From the NCBI GenBank assembly GCA_964537825.1, contig CAZIDL010000022.1, positions 1-36,369 of the forward strand: DNA of 36,369 nt, given 5' to 3'. The notes under the pieces are model-generated. The model did not search any database. It worked only from the letters and a program-made list of their open reading frames with translations, and was not told the DNA's origin. Positions 1 to 6,949 of the stretch are shown here, piece by piece. The stretch is from CAZIDL01 sp964537825. GTDB lineage: Bacteria > Bacteroidota > Bacteroidia > Flavobacteriales_D > CAYVSK01. How positions within the stretch are numbered: position 1 is the first letter of the stretch; the number at the start of each line of letters is the position of its first letter. Made by a program: the position numbers and the translations under genes.

Positions 1-11
1 TGAGCGATCAC

Positions 12-19
12 TACATTTG
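12..19 (+). promoter_or_regulatory. Bacteroidota -7 promoter box of the prs operon
   Basis: TACATTTG matches the TAnnTTTG -7 consensus of the Bacteroidota primary sigma factor. It ends 21 bases before the prs ATG at 41, so a short leader is expected. The -33 element would lie before the window start and cannot be checked. The box overlaps an upstream in-frame TTG at 17, which argues against that codon as the start. Confidence 0.6.
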
Positions 20-40
20 CACTCCCTGTCAGCGGGATCC

Positions 41-976
41 ATGCCCACCGATGTAAAAATATTCTCCGGGACCGGCTCCAAAGCGGTCGCAGAAAAGGTC
101 GCTGAACGCTACGGCACCAGCTTGGGGAACGTGAAGGTGCAGCGTTTCAGCGACGGGGAGTTCCAACCCTCTTTCGAAGAGACCGTGCGCGGGAGTCATG
201 TGTACCTGGTCCAATCCACTTTCCCTCCCAGCGATAACCTTTTCGAACTGCTGATGATGGTGGATGCGGCCAAGCGGGCCTCAGCCGGCAGGGTGGTGGC
301 CGTACTTCCTTATTTCGGGTATGCACGCCAAGATCGGAAGGACAAGCCCCGCGTAGCCATCGGTTCGAAGCTCGCGGCCAACCTTCTCACAGCTGCCGGG
401 GTGGATCGTATCATTACAATGGACCTCCATGCCGATCAGATCCAAGGCTTTTTTGAAGTGCCAGTGGACCATCTGTTCGCTTCCAGCATCTTCATCCCTT
501 ACATCGAGGATATGGGGCTTGAGAACGGAGTGGTAGCGGCTCCGGACGTTGGGGGGACCAAGCGTGCGAACGCTTACGCGAAGCATTTGAACATGGAGCT
601 GGCCATCTGTTATAAGCAACGGAAAAAGGCCAATGAGATCGAGAGTATGACCGTGATCGGGGATGTAAAAGACCGTGACGTGTTGATCGTGGATGACATT
701 ATCGATACGGCCGGTACCCTGACCCGGGCGGCGGACATGATGATGGAAAAAGGAGCCAGTAGCGTAAGAGCATTTTGTTCTCATCCCGTTCTCTCGGGGG
801 ATGCATTCAATAAGATCGAGAACTCATCCCTGAGCGAACTTATCGTAACGGATACCATCCCGCTGGAACAGGAAAGCGATAAGATACGCGTCCTCACAGT
901 TGCGGGTTTGTTTGCGGACGTGATCACGCGCGTAGAGCAATACCGCTCGATCAGTTCCAATTTTGTGATCGCCTGA
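41..976 (+). CDS. prs: Ribose-phosphate pyrophosphokinase (PRPP synthetase)
   Basis: Makes 5-phosphoribosyl-1-pyrophosphate from ribose 5-phosphate and ATP in the cytoplasm, feeding purine, pyrimidine, NAD, histidine and tryptophan synthesis. The 311-residue product has the class I family length. It begins MPTDVKIFSG, carries the flexible-loop region with YARQDRK near residue 94, and has the PRPP-binding loop VLIVDDIIDTAGT near residues 216-228. I chose ATG 41 because an in-frame TTG at 17 lies inside the -7 promoter box and would add eight residues that are not typical of the family. It is the first gene of an operon with rplY (21-base gap) and pth, an order seen in many bacteria. Nothing looks damaged. 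Confidence 0.96.
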   Translation: MPTDVKIFSGTGSKAVAEKVAERYGTSLGNVKVQRFSDGEFQPSFEETVRGSHVYLVQSTFPPSDNLFELLMMVDAAKRASAGRVVAVLPYFGYARQDRKDKPRVAIGSKLAANLLTAAGVDRIITMDLHADQIQGFFEVPVDHLFASSIFIPYIEDMGLENGVVAAPDVGGTKRANAYAKHLNMELAICYKQRKKANEIESMTVIGDVKDRDVLIVDDIIDTAGTLTRAADMMMEKGASSVRAFCSHPVLSGDAFNKIENSSLSELIVTDTIPLEQESDKIRVLTVAGLFADVITRVEQYRSISSNFVIA

Positions 977-997
977 AAGGCGAAAAAGACCGATACC

Positions 998-1663
998 ATG
1001 AAAAAATTATCTCTGAGCGGCACTACAAGACAGAACGTCGGGAAAAAAGATTCGAAACGGCTCCGCCGGCAGGGCCATGTACCATGCGTCCTTTATGGAG
1101 GGGAAGAGAACATCCATTTCACGATCGAACGGAAGGATCTCAATAAAGCCGTCTTTACACCCGACGTATACCGTATCCAGCTCGACCTGGACGGGACGAG
1201 CTATGATACCATCATCCAGTCCCTTCAGTTCGATCCGGTATCGGACCGCGTCGTGCACGCGGATCTTCTCCAACTCCACCCCGATAAGCCGGTAAAAGTG
1301 AAGATACCGGTCCGTACCCACGGGATCGCGGAAGGAGTACGGACAGGAGGTCGTTTGCGCGTGGCCCTGAAGGACATCACCGTGATCGCAAAGCCCGACG
1401 AGATCCCGGAATCGATCGATGTGAACATCGAGAAAATGCAGGTGGGCGATTATATCCGGATCAAGGATCTTCCTTATCACGGGCTGGATTTCCTACGGGA
1501 TCCCGATACCATGGTGGTTGCCGTAAGAGCACTCCGTTCCCTCCAGGAAGCGCTCCCCGCTGAAGAGGACGAGGAAGGCGAAGAAGGTGAAGAAGGTGAA
1601 GAAACTGAGGCTTCCGAAGAAGAAGGATCGGCTGAAGAAGAAGCCGGCGAAGAAGAAGGCTGA
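998..1663 (+). CDS. rplY: 50S ribosomal protein L25/Ctc with acidic tail
   Basis: Binds 5S rRNA in the large ribosomal subunit. The 221-residue product is the long Ctc type: an N-terminal L25 beta-barrel domain (roughly residues 1-90, with the RRQGHVPCVLYGG motif) followed by the TL5-like C-terminal domain to about residue 185. The last 35 or so residues are almost only Glu, Gly and Ala (EEDEEGEEGEEG and similar), giving a strongly acidic, probably disordered tail. Acidic tails on L25 occur in Bacteroidota. The gene lies 21 bases after prs and 9 bases before pth and is surely co-transcribed. The identification rests on whole-protein resemblance and gene order. Confidence 0.93.
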   Translation: MKKLSLSGTTRQNVGKKDSKRLRRQGHVPCVLYGGEENIHFTIERKDLNKAVFTPDVYRIQLDLDGTSYDTIIQSLQFDPVSDRVVHADLLQLHPDKPVKVKIPVRTHGIAEGVRTGGRLRVALKDITVIAKPDEIPESIDVNIEKMQVGDYIRIKDLPYHGLDFLRDPDTMVVAVRALRSLQEALPAEEDEEGEEGEEGEETEASEEEGSAEEEAGEEEG

Positions 1664-1672
1664 CCCTTCACA

Positions 1673-2236
1673 TTGAAACACCTCGTCTTCGGCCTTGGAA
1701 ACCCCGGTCCTGAATACGCAGGAACACGGCATAATGTAGGCTTTCAGGTGCTGGACCGAATAGCCGAAAAGAAGGGGCTCGTTTTTGAGCGTACCCGTCA
1801 TGCCGACCTGGCAATGATGAAGGTCAAAGGGCGCCAACTTCTCCTTTTGAAGCCGAACACTTACATGAACAATAGCGGCAAGGCCGTCCATTACTGGATG
1901 CAAGAGGAGAAAGTGCCCGAAGACCGGATCATCGTAATAACGGACGATGTGGCCCTTCCCTTTGGAAAACTCCGCCTAAAGGCCAAGGGAGGTCCCGGTG
2001 GGCACAACGGGTTGACCGACATCATCGAAAGGCTCGGGAGTTCGAACTTCCCGCGCCTTCGCTTCGGGATCGGTAACGAATACCCTCAAGGAAAGCAGGT
2101 TGAGTACGTTCTCGGTGAATGGACGGCCGAGCAAAATGAAGCCCTTCCCGAGCGTCTGGACCGAGCCGCAGAGGTCGTTCGTCAAGTCCCATTCATGGGT
2201 CTTAAAAGGACAATGTCCACGTACAACAACACCTGA
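1673..2236 (+). CDS. pth: Peptidyl-tRNA hydrolase
   Basis: Cleaves peptidyl-tRNA released from stalled ribosomes and recycles the tRNA. The 187-residue protein has the family signature GLGNPGPEYAGTRHNVGF at residues 7-24, which includes the catalytic His, and the second signature LRLKAKGGPGGHNGL near residues 98-112. A catalytic Asp fits the DDVALPFGK segment just before it. The start is TTG at 1673, 9 bases after the rplY stop; no ATG is available ahead of the conserved N-terminus, so the TTG is well supported. It is the last gene of the prs-rplY-pth operon, which groups translation and nucleotide supply. No clear U-tailed terminator follows; an imperfect GATCC/GGATC hairpin lies at about 2291-2314. 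Confidence 0.95.
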   Translation: MKHLVFGLGNPGPEYAGTRHNVGFQVLDRIAEKKGLVFERTRHADLAMMKVKGRQLLLLKPNTYMNNSGKAVHYWMQEEKVPEDRIIVITDDVALPFGKLRLKAKGGPGGHNGLTDIIERLGSSNFPRLRFGIGNEYPQGKQVEYVLGEWTAEQNEALPERLDRAAEVVRQVPFMGLKRTMSTYNNT

Positions 2237-2333
2237 AAGCAACCCATCATATTTGGGATCACGTCTAAAGGTTATGCGGTTCGCTTGCCTGAGATCCATC
2301 CTTCGGATCGGGATCATGCAAGGAAAAATCGCT

Positions 2334-2341
2334 TATTTTTG
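2334..2341 (+). promoter_or_regulatory. -7 promoter box of the secreted repeat-protein gene
   Basis: TATTTTTG fits TAnnTTTG. It lies inside an upstream extension of the reading frame (TTG at 2285), so the real start must be downstream. ATG 2354 follows 12 bases after the box. No good -33 TTTG is visible 17-23 bases upstream. Confidence 0.55.
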
Positions 2342-2353
2342 CATGAATATCCG

Positions 2354-5206
2354 ATGACTATGAGAACGATCACCCGACTTTGCGCGATCCTAACAGTCCT
2401 TTCAGCAGGTGCTTTTAACTTTAATGCGGCTGGCCAGAAGAGCATAACGAGCACCTCCAATCCTGTGATCAGCGACTTTACAGGTTATACGGCATCCGGA
2501 TTCGATCCGAACCCTGGTTCTGGTCAATTGGATTCAGATGCTTGGTCCGCTACAGGGTTTTCCGATGGGAGTGTCCTGTTCGGAGGAAGCAATTCGAGCG
2601 GGGACTTTGCACGGGGCAGTTCGAATGGAGGTGAGACAACGGGCGGTATTTACAGCTTCGACAATGGGAGCACCGGAGAGATGTTGGGCGTACAGCCTAC
2701 CGGTAGTGACTTCACCTCGGGGGATCTTCGCATGAAGGTTTTGAACAACACGGGTGACACGATCTATGGCCTCGATATAGCCTATTCGGTCTGGACCTAC
2801 AACGACGCAGGACGTTCCAATTCGATCGATCTTGCTTATTCGATGGACAACAGTTCCTATACGACCCTTTCCACCCTCACGGTAGAATCAGTTGAAGCTG
2901 CCGCGGGGTCGCCATCCTGGAAGGATTATAGCAGAGATAGTACGATAACGGGTTTCAAACTTTCACCTGGCGATTCCATCTACCTTCGTTGGAAAGGGGA
3001 TGATGTGAGCGGAAGTGGCAGCCGGGATGAATTCGGGATCGATGACATCAGCGTACAGGGAATGGGATCGGTCGACGCTGGTTTCGCGATCGCTCCGGGT
3101 GACACCGTCTGCAAAGGGAGCTTCATGGACTTTCAGGATAGTTCAAACGTTCAGAACGATTCGATCGTTTCCTATGCGTGGGACTTCGGCAACGGTGATA
3201 CGGCCATGGGAGATACCGTGACTTATTCCTATTCCGACAGCGGAGCTTTCAATGTGAAGCTCGTGGTCACCACCCAAAGTGGAGCTATGGACTCTGTCAC
3301 CCATACCATCCTGAGCGATACGCTGGATGACGCCTCCTTTCATTACGACACCACGAGCTTTTGTTCGGCGGATTCAGACCCAACACCCACGGTCACCGGA
3401 GATGCAGGAGGTGTCTTTTCCGAAGGGACCGGGGGCCTTTCCATCGATTCAAGTACGGGGACCATCGACCTTTCAGCTTCTTCGGCAGGGGACTATACGG
3501 TGTTCTATGAGACGAAGGGAGATTGTCCGGATGCCTCAACCTTCAAGGTGGAGGTCGTGGACCAGTACGATGCGACGATCGATAGCCTTGGCCCTCTTTG
3601 TAGCGCTAATGATAGCGTTTTCGACCTGGTCGCACCCCACGAAGGAGGGAACTGGTCAGGTACCGGTGTTGTGAACGATTCCACAGGAGGATTCAATCCG
3701 AATGTAGCCGGTGTGGATACCCATCAGGTGATCCACGACATCCCGGGATCTTGTGGGGATGCTGACACCTTCGATATCGTCGTGGATTCTGCGTTCGATG
3801 CGACGATCGATAGCGTGGGAAAATATTGCCTTCCAAGCGTAACGGATATCTTATCCGCTTCCGACGGAGGTGGTGTTTGGTCAGGTCCCGGCATCATCGA
3901 TAGCAGTGCGGGGGAATTCAGTCCCAATGACGCAGGAGTAGGTACCCATACCATCCATTATGAGATCAAAGGAGGATGCCCGGCGGAGGATTCCATCGAT
4001 ATCGAAGTGGATTCCAGCAAGGATGCCTCGATCGATCCCCTTGGTTCGTACTGTATGAAACACGATACGGTCGATATGAGCGCTGCGGACACCGGAGGGG
4101 TTTGGTACGGTGCAGGCGTCGTCGACTCCGTGGACGGGAAATTCCTTCCTGATTCTGCTGGGCCTGGTTCACATACCATCGTTTATGAGATCAAAGGCGA
4201 ATGCGGAGGTATCGATTCCGAGACCGTTACCATTTTCGATTCCCCCGATGGAAAGATCGATAGCGCAGGGCCTTACTGCGTTCTGGAGCCCAAAGACACC
4301 CTAAGCGCAGTGGACACGGCCGGGGATCAGTGGAGCGGCCCTGGGATCATCGATGCGGCAGAAGGGGTCTTTGACCCTAACAATGCAGGAGCTGGTCTTC
4401 ATCAGATCATCCACAGCTTCCCAAGCGATAGCTGTGGGATCGATGACACCCTAATGATCCGGGTTTATGGGGTCCCCAACGCCAGCATCGACTCGATCGA
4501 CACCCTTTGTGCCAACGGCAAACCGGTTCAATTGACCGCAGCCGATACAGGTGGAACGTGGAGCGGCCCCGGGATCACCGATAGCATTAACGGCGAATTC
4601 AGCCCTAAAGTTGTAGGGATCGGAACCTATACCGTTCACTACGAAGTGCAAAGAATGGGGGCTTGTATGGACCAGGACAGCGCCGTTATTAGCGTGATAG
4701 ATACCCCGAATGCCGGCTTTACGTACAGCAAAAACGGCCTTACGGTCAGCTTCACCGATACGAGCAAAGGAACGACCGGTTATTATTGGGAATTCGGTGA
4801 TGGAGCCAGCGATAATGTCAAATCGCCCACACACGATTATCCCCAGGACAGCATCTATACGGCTTGCCAGTTCGTGTACGACACGAACAGCTGCTCTGAC
4901 ACGGTCTGTAAGACCATCGACCTTCGGGATGTCTCCATCCGGAAACGGAAAGAGGTTGAAGGAGGCCTCTCCCTTCGGCCCAACCCCGCATCGGAAAGGG
5001 TTGAGCTCCGTTTCACTAATGAGGTCCTTGAAGCGGACATTCGTAGCATCGAACTATTGGATCTACAGGGAAGAAAGCTTCGTAAGGAATCGTTCGATGG
5101 AAAGAGGACTTTCTCCTGGAGGGTCGCAGAACTGGCTGCGGGGACCTACTTTATCCGTGTCCTGACGGACGAGAACGCCTGGGAACGGAAGTTCCTCGTG
5201 AAATAA
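2354..5206 (+). CDS. Secreted PKD/repeat protein with type IX sorting domain
   Basis: A predicted extracellular or cell-surface protein of 950 residues; its function is unknown. It opens with a signal peptide (basic MTMRTITRL, then a hydrophobic run ending near AAGQ). Residues about 35-235 form a Gly/Ser/Asp-rich beta domain found in other Bacteroidota surface proteins. A PKD domain follows (YAWDFGNGD near residue 275), then one diverged and five clear 75-77-residue repeats (residues 326-785), then a second PKD domain (YYWEFGDG). The last 75 or so residues (LRPNPASERVELRF, LLDLQGRKL, AAGTYFIRVL, ERKFLVK) are a type A C-terminal domain recognised by the type IX secretion system. The start at 2354 is set by the promoter box; ATG 2360 is an equally good alternative. 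The gene stands alone. Adhesion or matrix function is an inference. Confidence 0.85.
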   Translation: MTMRTITRLCAILTVLSAGAFNFNAAGQKSITSTSNPVISDFTGYTASGFDPNPGSGQLDSDAWSATGFSDGSVLFGGSNSSGDFARGSSNGGETTGGIYSFDNGSTGEMLGVQPTGSDFTSGDLRMKVLNNTGDTIYGLDIAYSVWTYNDAGRSNSIDLAYSMDNSSYTTLSTLTVESVEAAAGSPSWKDYSRDSTITGFKLSPGDSIYLRWKGDDVSGSGSRDEFGIDDISVQGMGSVDAGFAIAPGDTVCKGSFMDFQDSSNVQNDSIVSYAWDFGNGDTAMGDTVTYSYSDSGAFNVKLVVTTQSGAMDSVTHTILSDTLDDASFHYDTTSFCSADSDPTPTVTGDAGGVFSEGTGGLSIDSSTGTIDLSASSAGDYTVFYETKGDCPDASTFKVEVVDQYDATIDSLGPLCSANDSVFDLVAPHEGGNWSGTGVVNDSTGGFNPNVAGVDTHQVIHDIPGSCGDADTFDIVVDSAFDATIDSVGKYCLPSVTDILSASDGGGVWSGPGIIDSSAGEFSPNDAGVGTHTIHYEIKGGCPAEDSIDIEVDSSKDASIDPLGSYCMKHDTVDMSAADTGGVWYGAGVVDSVDGKFLPDSAGPGSHTIVYEIKGECGGIDSETVTIFDSPDGKIDSAGPYCVLEPKDTLSAVDTAGDQWSGPGIIDAAEGVFDPNNAGAGLHQIIHSFPSDSCGIDDTLMIRVYGVPNASIDSIDTLCANGKPVQLTAADTGGTWSGPGITDSINGEFSPKVVGIGTYTVHYEVQRMGACMDQDSAVISVIDTPNAGFTYSKNGLTVSFTDTSKGTTGYYWEFGDGASDNVKSPTHDYPQDSIYTACQFVYDTNSCSDTVCKTIDLRDVSIRKRKEVEGGLSLRPNPASERVELRFTNEVLEADIRSIELLDLQGRKLRKESFDGKRTFSWRVAELAAGTYFIRVLTDENAWERKFLVK
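3329..4708 (+). repeat. Tandem ~76-codon repeats inside the secreted protein
   Basis: Units begin at 3329 (diverged, 80 codons), 3569, 3797, 4022, 4247 and 4478; the five clear units are 76, 75, 75, 77 and 77 codons. Each reads roughly D-A-x-I-D, a Cys about 10 residues on, then GG-x-WSG-x-G-(I/V), a Phe-x-Pro, AG-x-G-x-H-x-I and a second Cys. The two Cys per unit probably form a disulfide in a small beta-sandwich. Similarity is at protein level; the DNA has diverged, so the array is old and stable. Confidence 0.85.
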
Positions 5207-5303
5207 AAGGAGACAAGCCTGAGCCATAGAAGGCTGGTACCCTGATACGGATCATTGAAGATCGGGGGTGAAGACCTCGGTTAAAGGTGTAGTACCTAAA
5301 GAA

Positions 5304-5322
5304 AAGGATCTCCTGGATCCTT
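5304..5322 (-). terminator. Rho-independent terminator of glyS
   Basis: On the minus strand AAGGATC-CAGGA-GATCCTT forms a perfect 7-bp stem and is followed by TTCTTT. The stem begins within the last base or two of the glyS stop codon, so there is virtually no 3' UTR. It may also catch plus-strand transcripts from the secreted-protein gene, but that side lacks a T tract. Confidence 0.6.
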
Positions 5323-6889
5323 ACTGCTCACTCCCTACACTGGCCTTCCCCTGGAATCGTTTCAGGAATTCCGCCATGCTCACCTTTTCATCAAGATTCT
5401 CCTTAAGTCCGGCTATCGGAACCCGCTCTTGTTGCATGCTATCACGATCTCGAAGCGTGACCGTATCGTCGCTCAGCGTCTGGTGGTCCACCGTGATACA
5501 ATATGGGGTTCCTATCGCATCCTGCCTTCGATAACGCTTCCCGATGGAATCCTTTTCCTCGTAACTGCAATGGTATTCGAACTTCAGCCCGTCCATAATG
5601 GAACGGGCCTTATCGGGGAGGCCGTCCTTTCGCGTTAAAGGAAGGACCGCAGCTTTTACGGGGGCAAGGACCGGAGGGATCTTCATGACCTGGCGGGTAG
5701 AAGCATCCTCGAGTTCCTCCTTTTGATAAGCATGGGCCAGGACGGCCAGGACCATTCGGTCCAGTCCGATCGAAGTTTCGATCACATAAGGAATGTAGCT
5801 TTCGTCCGCTTCTTCATCATAGTAGCGGAGGCGCTTCCCAGAATGTTCCTCATGGCGCTTGAGGTCATGATCGGTCCTGGAATGAATGCCTTCGAGTTCC
5901 TTATAGCCCATCGGGAAAGCGAACTCGATGTCCGTGGCCGCGTTCGCATAATGAGGAAGATTCAAATGGTCCTGCAACCGGAAGTCCGTCAAACCGAGCG
6001 ACTCGTGCCACCTTGACCTCTCCTGCTTCCACTGTTCGAACCATTCCATTTCCTCTCCCGGCTTCACAAAGAACTGCATCTCCATCTGCTCGAACTCGCG
6101 CATTCGGAAGATGAACTGACGTGCTACGATCTCGTTGCGGAAAGCCTTTCCGATCTGCGCGATCCCGAAAGGAAGCTTTTGCCTGCTGGTCTTGAGTACG
6201 TTCAGAAAGTTCACGAAGATGCCCTGGCAAGTCTCCGGCCGTAGATGGATCTTATTGGCCTCTTCCCCCAAAGCCCCGAGCTCGGTCTCGAACATGAGAT
6301 TGAACTGACGGACATCAGTCCAATCCTTGGACCCCGAGACCGGACATGCGATCCCGCTTTCCTCGATCATCGCCTTCAGATCCTGGAGGTCGTTCTTTTC
6401 GAGGGCAGTTTTCAAACGTTCCTCCAGAGCATCAACCTTTTCCTGGTTCCGGAGGACCCTCGGGTTCGTTTCCCGGAATTGCTTCTCGTCGAAATCGTCC
6501 CCGAACTTCTTTGCTCCTTTTTGGACTTCTTTCTCGATCTTTTGCTTCAGCTTTTCGATCTCCTCCTCGATCAGTTGATCGGCCCGATACCGCTTTTTGG
6601 ACTCTTTGTTGTCGATCATCGGATCGTTGAAAGCATCCAGGTGTCCTGAAGCTTTCCAAGTCTCGGGATGCATGAAGATGGCCGCATCGATCCCTTCAAT
6701 GTTCTCGTGCATACGGACCATCGAGTGCCACCAGAGCTGCTTGATGTTCTGCTTCAGTTCAACGCCGTTCGGTCCGTAATCATAAGTGGCCGCAAGACCG
6801 TCGTAGATCTCGCTCGATCGGAATACGAACCCGTATTCCTTGGCGTGGGCGATGAGATCCTTAAGCGGGTCGTCCTTTCCTGAGCTCAT
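5321..6889 (-). CDS. glyS: Glycyl-tRNA synthetase (homodimeric type)
   Basis: Charges tRNA-Gly with glycine. The 522-residue protein is the single-chain alpha2 class II enzyme, not the alpha/beta type. Seen in order: motif 1 region with GFVFRSSEIYDGLAATYDYGPNG at residues 19-41; a long charged coiled-coil insertion rich in Glu and Lys (about 98-175), typical of Bacteroidota; motif 2 with FRNEIVARQFIFRMREFEQME (about 256-276); motif 3 with ETSIGLDRMVLAVL (about 387-400); and a C-terminal anticodon-binding domain. ATG 6889 starts five bases after a TACTTTTG promoter box, so the mRNA may be leaderless. It is transcribed alone, with its own promoter and terminator. Confidence 0.96.
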   Translation of the reverse strand: MSSGKDDPLKDLIAHAKEYGFVFRSSEIYDGLAATYDYGPNGVELKQNIKQLWWHSMVRMHENIEGIDAAIFMHPETWKASGHLDAFNDPMIDNKESKKRYRADQLIEEEIEKLKQKIEKEVQKGAKKFGDDFDEKQFRETNPRVLRNQEKVDALEERLKTALEKNDLQDLKAMIEESGIACPVSGSKDWTDVRQFNLMFETELGALGEEANKIHLRPETCQGIFVNFLNVLKTSRQKLPFGIAQIGKAFRNEIVARQFIFRMREFEQMEMQFFVKPGEEMEWFEQWKQERSRWHESLGLTDFRLQDHLNLPHYANAATDIEFAFPMGYKELEGIHSRTDHDLKRHEEHSGKRLRYYDEEADESYIPYVIETSIGLDRMVLAVLAHAYQKEELEDASTRQVMKIPPVLAPVKAAVLPLTRKDGLPDKARSIMDGLKFEYHCSYEEKDSIGKRYRRQDAIGTPYCITVDHQTLSDDTVTLRDRDSMQQERVPIAGLKENLDEKVSMAEFLKRFQGKASVGSEQ

Positions 6890-6894
6890 GGGAG

Positions 6895-6902
6895 CAAAAG
6901 TA
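6895..6902 (-). promoter_or_regulatory. -7 promoter box of glyS
   Basis: On the minus strand TACTTTTG fits TAnnTTTG and ends only five bases before the glyS ATG. With transcription starting a few bases after the box, the message would be leaderless or nearly so. No -33 TTTG at the usual spacing is visible. Confidence 0.55.
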
Positions 6903-6915
6903 AGGATGATGTCCC

Positions 6916-6931
6916 GACCCGGTATCGGGTC
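6916..6931 (-). terminator. Perfect hairpin after the TPR gene (weak terminator or operator)
   Basis: GACCCG-GTAT-CGGGTC is a perfect 6-bp stem with a 4-base loop. It lies 18 bases after the stop of the TPR gene and 13 bases upstream of the glyS -7 box. There is no T tract, so termination would be weak. An operator of glyS is an alternative. Confidence 0.3.
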
Positions 6932-6949
6932 TGAAAGGCGCGCTGCAGC

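Noticed and set aside
2285..2353. N-terminal extension of the secreted repeat protein from TTG 2285
   Set aside because: The -7 box at 2334-2341 lies inside it and the extension would bury the signal peptide.
3329..4708. CRISPR-like or mobile repeat array
   Set aside because: The periodicity is about 228 bases, in frame, and protein-level only; there are no short identical repeats with unique spacers.
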